A stretch of 64,000 nucleotides of DNA from Lampris incognitus (taxonomy: Eukaryota > Chordata > Actinopteri > Lampriformes > Lampridae), in contig NC_079222.1 in assembly GCF_029633865.1 (NCBI RefSeq), forward strand, positions 35,409,987 through 35,473,986. The letters are read 5' to 3'. Below are positions 10,860 through 21,337 of this stretch, one piece after another. Within the stretch, counting starts at the first letter, position 1. Every line of letters starts with the position of its first letter. The notes below the pieces were generated by a model. It was not told the origin of the DNA. It saw nothing but the letters and a program-made list of their open reading frames with translations, and made no database searches. The position numbers and the translations under genes were made by a program.

Positions 10860-11368
10860 ACTTCACATCCAATGCAGGTCTTAAAGGGACATTTCACTGA
10901 TGGTTTTGTGTATGCGCAGTCAGTACTGATGAGTAATGTATTTGACTGAAGAAACAAGTCCTCACTGTGTACTATACTGATGGAGAAATCATTTTCTCCT
11001 GCTCAGTCTTTCCCACGGCGCCTGCACGTATCAGAATGCACTGCGCCCAAGCCTACGTGTCGTCATGCGCCAGCTAGTGTTGTGGGATGCCATTTCCACC
11101 ATCGGAAAGGCAGCTTAGCCGAGACAAGTTTGATGTGATTTTCAACAGTGCATTAAGAATAGATCAGAGTATAAGAAACCCTGCTAGACTGTGGTTCTTC
11201 TAGCTGCCACCTGAATCACGACACGTCACTTGGCGACCGGAAAAAAACCCCTCTTTTACTGCCATCCCAGAAATGCAGAAACGATTGTGAACAACTGCAG
11301 GTGTGTCTCATGTGCGAGTCCTGTCGCAGACAGGCAGAGATAAGGTTGAAAGTCGGAGAATTTTCGCT
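10860..11368. other. Region 3' of the C2orf42 homologue
   Basis: A TTAAAGGGACATTTCACTGA segment at 10880 resembles the end of a common fish MITE. No clear AATAAA signal for the minus-strand gene was found close to its stop, so the 3' UTR end is not assigned. Confidence 0.4.
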
Positions 11369-11619
11369 TTAGACAATCACCTGAATGACTGTGACAGAGT
11401 GATTGGGTTGGGTGGAGTCTACAGAAGTCTGAGGGCGACTGCCCTTCTCTGTCCCACTGTTTTTGTGACTGGTTCCATCGCAGAAGAAGTTCTGAGCGCT
11501 CTGCTGGTGGCCAAATTTAAAGGAGATCTTGAGTTCTCCGAGGCCGGACCGAGGAAGAATGTCCGGGATCCACTCAATCACAAACGGGGTGGGCTCTTTC
11601 TGATCCGTTTCACATAATC
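11369..11619 (-). CDS. c2orf42: C2orf42 homologue, last exon (stop codon)
   Basis: It reads [20 protein letters not shown] then [15 protein letters not shown], as in human, and a variable tail ending VTVIQVIV and TAA. Acceptor TGCTAG|GATTAT. Confidence 0.94.
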
Positions 11620-14600
11620 CTAGCAAGACACAGCACAGAAAAACACAGCAAAAATAATTACACGTTGGGAATGATTCGTTAGGCTTCATTAAAAACAGCA
11701 GTTTATCATTGTTGTCCCAATTTCAGCGTCTCGCTATGACACTGATATTCAGTGGAGCTTTATGGGGGTGTATAGGTGACTTAGTTCAAGTTGAAAGGCA
11801 GATATAAAGATGAAGATACAGTCCCACAAATGCAGTTTCACTTTTGTACCATCTGAATCGAAATTAAAACATAATACAAAAATGCCACCAGGACTTCATG
11901 TGTAGTTTAGGAAGTTCCAAAACACAAAGTGAGGATGGATCCAAGGTGCGTGTTTGTGTGCGCGCGTGAGTGATAATGTAAAGTATAGGTTAAATACTGG
12001 GGCGGCAAGGGCGTCCGGGTAGCGTAGTGGTCTATTCCGTTGCCTACCAACATGGGGTCAGCGGTTCGAATCCCTGTTACCAACGGCTTGGTCGGGCGTC
12101 CCTACAGACACAATTGGCCATGTCTGCGGGTGGGAAGCCGGATGTGGGTATGTGCTGCGGTCGCTGCACTAGCGCCTCCTCTGGTTGGTCGGGGCGCCTA
12201 TTCGGGGGGGAGGGGGAACTGGGGGGAATGGCGTGATCCTCCCGCGCGCTACCTCCCCCCTGGTGAAACTCCTCACTGTCAGGTGAAAACAAGCGGCTGG
12301 TGGCTCCACATGTATCGGAGGAGGCATGTGGTAGTCTGCAGCCCTCCCTGGATCGGCAGAGGGGGTGGAGCAGCGACCGGCACAGTTGGGGAGAAAAAGG
12401 GAGGGGGGGGGGGTCCAAAATAAATAAATACTGGGGAGGCAGTAGCTCAGGAGAGCAGGTCGTCTGGTTACCAGAAGGTTGCTGGTTTGATCTTCGACTT
12501 CCTCCTTATAAAAAAATATTGGTGTCCCTTAGCAAGACCCCCAACTGCCCCCCCCACACCCAGGAACATTGTCAATCATGTTCCCTGCAACACCTGGACA
12601 AGTCGGAGGCAACACCGGGGCTTGAACCACGTGCCTCAGTATTCCCAGATCTCAAATTTAGCTGACCACAACCCTTTTTTTCCTCATTTATGATTAGATG
12701 AGCTAACTTAACGTCTTCATTAATAACATACTGCAGTTTTATCAAGTCACCTATATCCTTCCATATAACTTTACTCACAAGACCCCGACAGTACAACTTA
12801 CCGACTTTAAGGAATGTGCATAGCACCGTGGGTCGTGCAGCCTGTGGCTTATCCAACTTATTCCCCTTCCGCACTTCTGCCTCAGTTGGCGGTTTGGAAC
12901 AGTGGAAATGTGAGTAGGAGCCATCGGTATTTTCCACAAAACTCTGGGTCAGCTCTAAAGGCAGCTAGAGTATGGAAAGTGGTAGGGAAAGCATTAATCA
13001 GAAGAAATAAAGAGGGGGAAGTGAAATGAAAAGGAAATAAAGGAAAGACTACCTCTGGAGTGTCAAAGATGTGTTTGACCTGCGATAGTTCCGTGATGTG
13101 CCAGGTGTACTTGGAAAAAGAGCCCAGAGGAAGACTGTCATTCCTCACAAATGCTGACAACCATAAAAAGAGGACATATTATCATTATTGTTATTGATTA
13201 TATGAACATTTTCCGTTTTGATATTGGGGAAAAAAATCTTATTTACATTTAGTTTTTATGCTGTCAAGTATAATCTAACGGTAAAATCGGTAATAGTGTC
13301 AAACAGCGCCCTCTAGGAAATTGAGTCCAACATGGTTACTGCACTTTGCTCACAATTTTTGTTTCGGTCTGATTTCTGGTGGACGTGTGTTAGAGTTGAG
13401 TGGGAAGGGGGGAGCAGTTGCTGTGAGAGGCGAATATTTTTTTCCTAGGATGAATTGGGAAGCTCCCGCCCTCAAGCACTGGGATTATCCAGTTTGCCAG
13501 TCGAAAGCGCAAAAGTGAAGCGAAATGAAGATGCAGAAAACGTGAGATATTGTCCCGGAAAACATCACTGACTACCCTCTGTTGAAGCTCAGATTCATTC
13601 ACAATGAACCTTATTGAAAAGTAGATTAAGTAAGGGATAATGCCTTACAAGGGGTCCATTGAGGCCATTAATTCCTGATTATGGACACCTCGAAGGGCAT
13701 CCCACTTATACCGTGGCCACGTGCCAAAGTAATAAAAAATTAAGACAAGTTATATTTTCAACTGTTTTGCAATTAAAATCTAGTTTTTCACAAGCCATAA
13801 CTCTGTTTCTCTGGTAACGCCCGAGAGCATGACTAATACCTGGGACAATCATTGCATCCCTTTAAATTCTAATGCAATGGAAATGATATTCCTACTCCAG
13901 TAAATAGGATGAACCTTAGATACGACTTGGCAACGGGATATATAAACTTGTCCACCCAGCTATGAGCCAGAAAGCTAACGTTGGGCTAGCAAGATTCAAT
14001 GTCAATAACGTTGTGTACGGTCGACAAACATTAAATATAATTCGACAGTATGTGTAACAACAAGACCGGCAAGCTATCCAGCCATGTCACTGTCCCCAAA
14101 TCAATATCAACATTTTCACGAACTAAGTACAAGCCGCAGCCTGATGTAGGAGTTAAATTATGAATTGAATATGAAATTGGGGGCGGGACTCCCGGCAGGC
14201 TGACTGACAGCCTGACCTGGCCAATCCTAGCGCTTGAGGGCAGGAACTTCCCAGATTCATCCTAGGAAAAAAATATTTGCTTGTGAGAGTGTGAAAGTAT
14301 GAAGGACCAGGCAGGGCCCTCCCACACGGAGCTGGAAGTCCACCCAACCTCCCGACTCAAGTCAGCCCACCTCCACCACAGTCAGCACAAAATAACACCC
14401 CCCCCCCCCCCCGGGGTCTCATGACGTAGGTCTCAAGTGATAATGAGCAGTTGTGCTCAGTTGTGCTACACGGCCAATTTGTCAAATTAACAAATATGCA
14501 TTTTTGGACTAAAAGCATTATATAAAGGACCAGTAGACCCAAGAAAATGTTTTGGGGTTTTTTGTATTACAGCAGTATTTGACCAAATCAAGTTTTTAAT

Positions 14601-15808
14601 GTTTTTCTGGTCTTTTTTATTTCTGGCTGTCTAACCTATTGTTTCGTTGGGCAGTCTTCTCTTCTGGGAGTCCACCGAGAAACGACGCTCCAGGGCGCTG
14701 AAGAACTCCAGGGGGATGTGGAACACCAGCGGGTCTGGTTTCCCTGATAAGGAAATATGTAGCTCATCAGCACAAGCCATGTTTCTGCTGTGTGCAGTGA
14801 TTTAAAGAAAGGGACACAGTGTGCTACAGAGGCGACAACTGAATTTGAATCATGTTAGTTTGGCAAAGTACCGCCATAGACAGGGGTTTTCGGCTCAGAG
14901 ACATGGACAAAAATGTTGATTGAAGACAACCTCCCATTCATTAAGACAAGATTAAAAATACCAATGAAGAGAACATGTTAAACACAGGAAGTCTACAGAC
15001 AGTCCCTGTCCCCGTCCCTAGGGTGTCATAGTGGAGGTGCAGCCACAATTTCAAGTTGTCTCAAGCCAATTAGTCTCACTCGAGACAGCTATGAGTGCAC
15101 CACTCTGCCACAGTTGGGGTATATGATGTGGACTTTTCATTTTTTTTGTGAATTTACCATCACAGCAATCAGTTTTACCACTCTAAGGAAATGCCAACAA
15201 ATTCCATCCATCCATTATCCAAGCCGCTTATCCAAATTTGGGTCACAGAATGTTGGAGCCTATCCCAGCAGACATTGGGCGGCAGGCGGGGAGACACCCT
15301 GGACAGGCCGCCAGTCCATCACAGGGCCCACACACACATTCACACCTAGGGACAATTTAGTACGGCCGATTCACCTGACCTACATGGTCTTCGGACTGTG
15401 GGGGGAAACCGGAGCACCCGGAGGAAACCCACGCAGACACGGGGAGAACATGCAAACTCCACACAGAGGACGACCCGGGACGACCCCCAAGGTTGGACTA
15501 CCCCGGGGCTCGAACCCAGGACCTTCTTGCTGTGAGGCGACCGCACTAACCACTGCGTCACCGTGCCGCCCAGATGATAATCAAAAGCTTCGAATTGTAT
15601 TTAATCAGTGCTTAGCACCATTTCAGAATTTCCAGTTCCCTGAGTTAAACGTGCTGTGTGGTGAGAGTGCTTTAAGCTGTACCATCAAATTGGTAGTGCA
15701 TGGTCTGGTGGATCCTTTCTGTAACACTGGCCAGCCACTGATGGAAGCCCATGGTCACCGCTTGCTCGTCCACAGCCTGAGTGCTCTCTGTCGCTCACAC
15801 GCACACAC

Positions 15809-15839
<31 letters not shown>

Positions 15840-17691
15840 TTGCAAGAGTCAAAATCAATGTATTCTTACATCTATCATCACAACGACTCGGTGGATCAGG
15901 CTTAGTTCTGTAGTATTAGTATAGACAGAAGAATAATAAAGATAGATACAAGATGTATAAAACGCTTTAAGGCTATTCAACAAGCAGAAAGATCAGATAA
16001 CTAAAAGATGGAGGCGTAGGGGGAGAGGGTTTTGGTGAGACAGGGAGCACCTGGAGTTTTCTGCCCACTGGCACGAGTGGTTTTCCTCTGACCAGCTTTC
16101 CTCGCACCGGAGGACGACACCCCCCCTGTCCCTGACCCAGCAGGAATAGAGGAGGCTTTGGACAGAAGTCGGAAATAAATGAATGAGAGACAGGTTGGAA
16201 AAGAAAGAACACAGTCATATAGGTAAAGCTGCAGCCACATCGTATTTGCAGGTAAAAGCAATCACTCTTTGGAGAAGCATCCTCCACTGATGACAACTGT
16301 GAGACGATCTACCTGAGAGAGACTCGTCCGAGCAAAGCCTCTTCGCTTGGTAATGAGAGCTGATTGGTTGAGGCGGCTGCGGGGATGCATCGGGAGCGCG
16401 GCGTATTCTACATTCACTTTGCTGCACATCTACAGCGCGTAAGAGATCAAAAGACAAACAACATGAGCAACCACACCGTACAGAACCCCCTTATATATGA
16501 AGTAAAGTTGAAATTGAATGAAACAATAGTTTTGTCTACTCTACCACTGAGGCTGTAGTTGATGAAAGCAGCAAAATCTGAGGCCAGATTTATATCACTA
16601 GCAAAGGCACAGACACAGGCATAGAAGTGGAGGCAGCGCTCTGAAGCGGCAGAGCTGCTTAGACAGTGAGAGACGGAGGATCCTTTTACCCCGGGCTGTC
16701 CGGCCCTGTCTGCGGCACTGCTCTGACAGGCGCAGTGAAAGAAAGGATGGTGCTGCTGCGGCCCCTTTCGACACTTCCCCTTCCTCTTGGAAACCCGAGA
16801 TGGAAAATTAGACCCTATAGTTAGGTGCAAGAAGCCCAGAGGATGGTTGGAGTCAGTGTTGCACTTCACCACTAGGGTGTCTTTGGACACTTGCTGCACA
16901 AGGGGGGCGGTGGACGCTGTGGCCAAATTCCAAAGTTGTTCCCTAATTTCCACGGAGGACTGCAGACCCTCCAGCACCGAACTCTTCAAGGTCAGAGGAG
17001 TGGCTCGGCTCTGACACTCCATGGCCTGTTTGATGTGCGCACAGAGGCTGTCCGAGGAGGAGCTCTGTAAGGCGATATCCCCCGCGGATTCCTCAAACTG
17101 GCTCTGGCTGGACATCTGGTCCTGCTGACAGGAGGGCATGAAGCAGCGGCCCAGGTTGATCATGGTCAGCGTGTCCCCGTCTTCGGTGGCAATGGCGGTG
17201 TCGGTGGGTATGAGCTCCACGAAGCCCAGCTGCGCGGCCGCGGCGCCTTGGCCCCTCTGGCACACCGAGAAGATCTCCACCGCCGCGTTGGCCTGCTCGG
17301 CGCCATTTGTTACGACCCTCACCACCTGCACCGCGGGCTTCTTGGCGCTCCTGCCACCCGCCGGGACGTCTCGGAGGGCGATGCCGCACGCCTTGTTCTT
17401 GCAGCTGAACCCGCGGGTGCCATTGTAGAAGCCGCACCGGGGGCACTTGCGGATGCCCCGCAGCGTCGCCCTGCCCAGGTTGGAGAGCACGGCCGGGGTG
17501 GCGTTTCTGCTCTCTCTCGGGCCGGCTCCCGGGCCGGAGCGCTGCGTGGCGGAGCTCATCCCTGACGGAGAAGGCACCCGTCAGTTAACTGGGACTTCCA
17601 TTTACGCCGCTTTATGTTCGGCTTACTTCTTAACAGAAATCGTGATAAATACTGGGGGGGGGGGGGGGGAGGCGACGTGCGCGCGCTTACC
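11369..17691 (-). CDS. c2orf42: C2orf42 homologue (uncharacterised zinc-binding-like protein), complete coding region
   Basis: Seven coding exons join in frame to 1848 bases (615 aa): 17559-16545, 16155-16051, 15787-15683, 14743-14636, 13153-13053, 12964-12802 and 11619-11369. A non-coding exon ends at 17691 with a CAG|GTAAGC donor and joins an acceptor just before 17561, two bases upstream of the ATG. The start gives MSSATQRSG. Residues 30-59 ([20 protein letters not shown]..., Cys39, 42, 53, 58) match the human C2orf42 N-terminus and could bind zinc. A second Cys/His cluster (CACQS...[14 protein letters not shown]) resembles a SWIM-type finger. Downstream blocks [43 protein letters not shown] and [15 protein letters not shown] are nearly identical to human, which is 574 aa. 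The function is not established; a link to DNA or chromatin is only inferred. All phases agree, so the gene looks intact. Confidence 0.95.
12009..12415 (+). mobile_element. tRNA-derived SINE (family A), in C2orf42 intron
   Basis: It starts GGCGTCCGGGTAGCGTAGTG, with B box GGTTCGAATCCC, the body landmark AAGCGGCTGGTGGCTCCACA and the tail GGGGAGAAAAAGGGAGG. It is antisense to the host gene and lies in the last intron. Confidence 0.9.
12431..12665 (+). mobile_element. Second tRNA-derived SINE family (family B)
   Basis: The head GGGAGGCAGTAGCTCAGGAG, then TTGCTGGTTTGATCTTCG (a decayed B box) and CCCTTAGCAAGACCCCCAAC, is the usual layout of a fish tRNA SINE. It directly follows the family A SINE. 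Confidence 0.65.
12802..12964 (-). CDS. c2orf42: C2orf42 homologue, coding exon 6
   Basis: It reads [20 protein letters not shown] and ends CTFLKVG. Acceptor CTCTAG|CTGCC, donor GTCG|GTAAGT. A nearer CTTTAG is rejected because it would lose the conserved LPLE. Confidence 0.92.
13053..13153 (-). CDS. c2orf42: C2orf42 homologue, coding exon 5
   Basis: It reads [20 protein letters not shown] and [15 protein letters not shown]. Acceptor GTCAG|CATTTG, donor CCAGAG|GTAGTC. Confidence 0.94.
13380..14350. mobile_element. Inverted-repeat element in C2orf42 intron 4
   Basis: About 70 bp at 13425-13500 (AATATTTTTTTCCTAGGATG, then CCGCCCTCAAGC) recur inverted at 14215-14290. The remainder of each arm is more divergent. 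No frame codes for a transposase. A non-autonomous DNA element is the simplest reading. The outer ends are uncertain. Confidence 0.55.
14636..14743 (-). CDS. c2orf42: C2orf42 homologue, coding exon 4
   Basis: It reads [20 protein letters not shown] and RRLPNET. The acceptor is TATCAG|GGAAAC and the donor ATAG|GTTAGA. The human block is PEPLVFHIPQSFFDALQQR. Confidence 0.93.
   Translation of the reverse strand, partial: GNQTRWCSTSPWSSSAPWSVVSRWTPRREDCPTKQ
15201..15573 (-). mobile_element. V-SINE/DANA-like element in C2orf42 intron
   Basis: On the minus strand it begins GGGCGGCACGGTGACGCAGT and GGTTAGTGCGGTCGCCTCAC, with B box GGGTTCGAGCCCC. The conserved V-SINE segment TTTGCATGTTCTCCCCGTGT follows, and the far end is a CCATCCATTATCC-type tail. 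It is close to full length. Confidence 0.85.
15683..15787 (-). CDS. c2orf42: C2orf42 homologue, coding exon 3
   Basis: It reads [20 protein letters not shown] then [11 protein letters not shown], almost the same as human. The donor is GATG|GTACAG. The acceptor GACAG|AGAGC is the one that keeps phase. A (CA)n run lies just upstream in the intron. Confidence 0.93.
15796..15840. repeat. (CA)n microsatellite
   Basis: The CA run is broken by a few G. It lies immediately upstream of a C2orf42 exon acceptor, where in the gene's sense it forms a GT-rich stretch. Confidence 0.9.
16051..16155 (-). CDS. c2orf42: C2orf42 homologue, coding exon 2
   Basis: It encodes a basic Ser/Gly-rich linker ([20 protein letters not shown]). 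This is the poorly conserved part of the family, so the acceptor (CCAAAG|CC) and donor (CCAG|GTGCTC) are chosen from phase 1 at both ends. Confidence 0.75.
16545..17559 (-). CDS. c2orf42: C2orf42 homologue, coding exon 1 (start codon)
   Basis: This 1015-base exon runs from the ATG to a donor after CTCAGTG (GTAGAG), phase 1. It holds both cysteine clusters. Reading on past the donor would only add intron-coded residues. Confidence 0.93.
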
Positions 17692-18060
17692 TGGGTTGCG
17701 TCTAGACTGGGTTGCCTCGAAAAGGGACATGTCATGACGTTAGTTTAGAAGTTGGTACCGGACGTTGAGCGGCACTCGGAACTGGGGGTGGTGGTGGGGG
17801 GGGGCGGATCACTTGTAGGGTTTGCCGACCCTCCCGACCGCAACACGACCACAACTTCTCCCCGCCCGCAGGTGCCGCGTCGCTAAGTTCGCCTCACGTA
17901 CGTTAAACACCGGCTGCGCGACCGCGTACGGCCAAACTCGAGCTGTGGTACACGGGCCTCCTCTCCCCTCTCGCACGACGCCATTCCTCCTTACGGCCCG
18001 ACACCTGCTCCGGTCCTCTTCATTGGCTACGAGGCTCGATCACGTTGTAAAAAGGGGCGG
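17640..18060. promoter_or_regulatory. CpG-rich promoter region of the C2orf42 homologue
   Basis: The region is rich in CG dinucleotides and holds the non-coding exon donor at 17691. Transcription therefore starts somewhere above 17700. No TATA box is obvious. A G-run at 17654-17669 lies in the first intron. The exact start cannot be fixed. Confidence 0.65.
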
Positions 18061-18477
18061 TCCCATCCGCCGCAATGACTTGTGGGAGTTGAAGTTTGTG
18101 CTGGGCGTCGACGCGACCGTCGCGATATCGTTGACCAAGTACGTTGCTATCGATCCTGGGTAACGCTTTAGATCACGTTGTAAAAGGGGGCGGTCCTGTC
18201 CGCCGCAATGAATTGTGGGAGTTGATGTTTTTTGTTTGTTTTTTTGTTGTTTTTTTGGGAGTTGACGTTTGTGCTGGGCGTCGACGCAACCGTCGCGATA
18301 TCGTTGACTGAATACGTTGCTATCGATCCTGGGTAACGCTTTAGATCACGTTGTAAAAGGGGGCGGTCCTGTCAGCCGCAATGAATTGTGGGAGTTGAAG
18401 TTTGTGCTGGGCGTCGACGCGACTGTCGCGATATCGTTGACTGAATACGTTGATATCGATCCTGGGTAACGCTTTAG
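18039..18477. repeat. Tandem triplication of a promoter-proximal segment
   Basis: Three units lie at 18039-18171, 18172-18344 and 18345-18477. Each starts ATCACGTTGTAAAA, contains GGGCGTCGACGCGAC-like and GCGATATCGTTGAC motifs, and ends in GGTAACGCTTTAG. That end is the left terminus of the MITE that follows the third unit. Unit 2 has an extra T-rich stretch of about 45 bp. Confidence 0.92.
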
Positions 18478-18934
18478 CATGGGGAACATATTCTAAGTCA
18501 AAAAACTTAATTACTAGTGAATTAGTAATGATCAAGATGTCACTTTAGTATGGGGAACATATTCTAAGTAACAAAAACTTAATTTAGAGTAATTTAACAC
18601 TATCAACACTTGTAGTTTTGTGTTTTGTTATGTAAGAACAGACCATATTCATTAAGTGTTAGTAAGGGAGAATAACTCTTCTTGTGGTACTACCACCTTA
18701 TAAAGGCCATACTAAGCAAAGCATATTGAGATGGTACTACTAATAAGTAATAATTCTGAGGTTATAGAGGGAAAACTCATAGTTAATGGCTTACTGGTTG
18801 TATAATAAGGCCATGCAGAATACGGCATTAATAAGTGCTTAATAAAGACCAATGAAGCGCCAATATGTTGCTCATTTGCATGCTAATAAGCACCTAATTA
18901 ATGGCGTATATGTTCCCCATACTGAAGTGTTACC
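18465..18934 (+). mobile_element. 470-bp MITE with 8-bp target duplication, copy 1
   Basis: Ends are inverted repeats (GGTAACGCTTTAGCATGGGG and the complement of ATACTGAAGTGTTACC). Flanks are CGATCCTG and CGATCCCG. A second copy lies inverted at 35168-35638. The stretch next to the left end is repeated internally at about 18546. No coding capacity. An 8-bp duplication suggests a hAT-type mobilising enzyme. Confidence 0.9.
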
Positions 18935-19059
18935 CGATCCCGTTATGTTTCGTGGATGGCTGTGGGTGCTTTCGTTAGATATTTACACGCAGTTTTTTTT
19001 TAATCATCATTAAAAGAAGAATGTGCAAAGCTTGTACGTACTTACCCCAAGGGAATCAT

Positions 19060-19394
19060 GGCTGTCATTGCAGCAAAAGGGTCCTCTACAAAGTATTGAC
19101 ATGTGGGGGTTGAATACTTATACAAGCACTATATTTTAGTTTTTAATCTACTTGCAAAAAGTCAGCGAAACGCAGCTTATTTTGGCTTTGGGAACATGCT
19201 GTTCGAGCTTATGGGTTCACACAAATATTGTTCCGGAACAATGTGTGAGTATCTGTTATTGTATAGTAGGTTGCAGTATCACGAAGAGGCAAGATATGTA
19301 TTAATGCGAGCAATAAAGTAGTCCCACAACACAGTTATCATCCAGAGATTAGTGATGACTGTCAAGGGGGTTGGATACTTTTGCAAGGCACTGT
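19060..19394 (+). mobile_element. Tc1/mariner-like transposon, 3' remnant
   Basis: It ends TTTTGCAAGGCACTGTA, the standard terminus of a group of fish Tc1 elements, and contains a related GGGGTTGAATACTTATACAA stretch at 19108. The transposase is missing. Confidence 0.7.
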
Positions 19395-20460
19395 AGCCAC
19401 AATGTTTAAGCTCAAAACATCCCCCATTGCATTTTGGGTAAGCGTTTCAGAATCCACTACTGACTATGGCGTCTATCCAATCCGTATGAAAATTGCCTAA
19501 TCTGAGAGTTTGACCAAGTACTGTCCACAGGCTACGCAGTTTTATCTCACAAATTTGCCTGGAAATAAACAAATGTTCCTTATTTAGCCAAAGGTTGAGA
19601 GGGCCCATCTCAAATTTGTTTTCTGTAAAAGATTACATTTTTAAATAGTTCTTAAATTGTGGCTCGGGTTCAAGAATGGTTTATGGCTCACCTGTAAGGC
19701 CTTTTGTGACTCCTCTACAATGGACGGGGTACCGTATTTTCCCGGACTGTAAACCGCTGTTTATTTTACCCGTCAGGCTGGTCCTGCAATTTATACCCCA
19801 AAGCAATTTAAACAACGGTAATTCTGTCGGACGAATACGCTGCATTTCAACTAAGGCCACTAGATGGCACTGTTTAATACAGTAGTAGTTGGAACTGGAT
19901 TGTTTCACAACCCCATCAAACTTGCCTGGCAGTCAGCTTCCAGAGGAAGAGGAAATCACACACAAGATCCAATTCTCTTTGGAGGCTTCCAGTTTTTTTT
20001 TAACAGTATCATTTCCTTCCAGTGGAAAAAGGTCATAAATACAGACCTCGCAATCACATCAGAACAAAGGCTGTCTACCTTTCTTTGAAAAGTACAGTAA
20101 CTGGCTCTGAAAGCTGGCTACCATTTTGTTACAGTGTTGTTGTTGTTTTTTCTTCAGGTAGAGGATCTCTCATTTGGACCACTACTTATATTCATTTCGT
20201 ATTTCTTTTGCCTTAAACAAACAGCAAACCCCCCCTCACCTGGGCATATATTCGAATTTTGGGGGGGGGTGTAACCACATTTCTCAACAAGAAATTATTT
20301 TGCGCAGCGTTTTGATGTAATATGGTGAAAAAAATGATGTCATAAGTGCTTAACTAAACGGAGATCTGGACACTGGCATGATCTTGGTTCATTGCTGTCA
20401 TGGATCATCAGAACCACCCTGGCCTCGTAAATGAGCATCCTGGTGGACGTCATTCCCAAC
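19395..20460. other. Gene-free stretch with DNA-transposon debris
   Basis: At 19731 a CCGTATTTTCCCGGACTGTA segment followed by a G/C-poor stretch resembles a widespread vertebrate MITE end; its other end is not seen. Nothing else can be named. Confidence 0.45.
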
Positions 20461-20474
20461 AGGACAGAAACGCT

Positions 20475-20895
20475 GCACTCATCATCATCATCATCGGCGG
20501 TAACTCGGGGTCGAGTATGACCGTCCTCCCTCTGGGTCTTCAGGTGGGTGTAGAGGCCGATCCTGGAGCTGCGTAAATGTCCCAAACTTGATTCTGGCAG
20601 ACACCATGGTAAAGAAGTTCTCCATGGTTCATGGTCAGGTATTTTCTTATGTACCAATGCCTTTGGGTAGTTTAATCAGATTCATCTCATCACGCAGTAT
20701 ACCTGTCTTTGTGACCTGGGTTCGATTCCCAGGTGGTGTAGATTGTTTTGATTTTTGTGTGAAGGGGGCATTCTTCTTCCACAGTGATCACATCACCTTC
20801 TTCTGGATCGCCACCTTGCTGTGGTGAAGCTTGCATGTACCAATGATCCCAAGAGCTATGCCGTCCGGAGCTTGGCTCCTGGTAGGGTCACCCAG
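20475..20895. repeat. Unclassified interspersed repeat, copy 1 (two blocks)
   Basis: Block 20497-20535 (GGGTCGAGTATGACCGTCCT) and block 20795-20885 (CTGGATCGCCACCTTG, GAAGCTTGCATGTACCAATG, GAGCTTGGCTCCTGGTAGGG) recur at 63467-63900. The second block is in opposite orientation relative to the first in the two copies. The family could not be named. Confidence 0.65.
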
Positions 20896-21337
20896 GGTCA
20901 CAAATACACAAATCAGTGACTTAATTTCAGGACATACAACATTTCCACTTTATTTCCACGTTATTTTAACAGGCATAATGGATTTCACCAGCAGCTACAG
21001 GTACCATTAAAAACATATTGCAAAAGCAAGTATAAAAGTAGGTACAGCTTCACTGTGACAGACTGTCAGAAGACCCCATTCCAGTATCTTACACTGGTTA
21101 CACTCGTTACAACCTCAATGCCCCACTGTGTCCATTTGCGTCCTCGCTTTTGCCCAGATGCTGTCCTTATCACATGACCCAGGCCTCAAAATGAACTTTT
21201 TTCCTCAGTGTCTCGCAAACTGTCCTGAATCCTACGTTCAGCTGTCCCAGATTTAACCGCCGTCCCAAATGAAAGTTATTTTTCTTTTTCTCACTGTCTT
21301 TATGCATGCTGAACAATCCAAGTAATGAAATCCCAGA

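Noticed and set aside
15114-15905. 263-codon plus-strand open frame
   Set aside because: It spans a V-SINE in antisense, a C2orf42 exon in antisense and a (CA)n run, so it is chance.
17093-17565. Arg/Gly-rich frames on both strands across the C2orf42 first exon
   Set aside because: They are GC-rich shadows of the real exon, whose frame matches human C2orf42.
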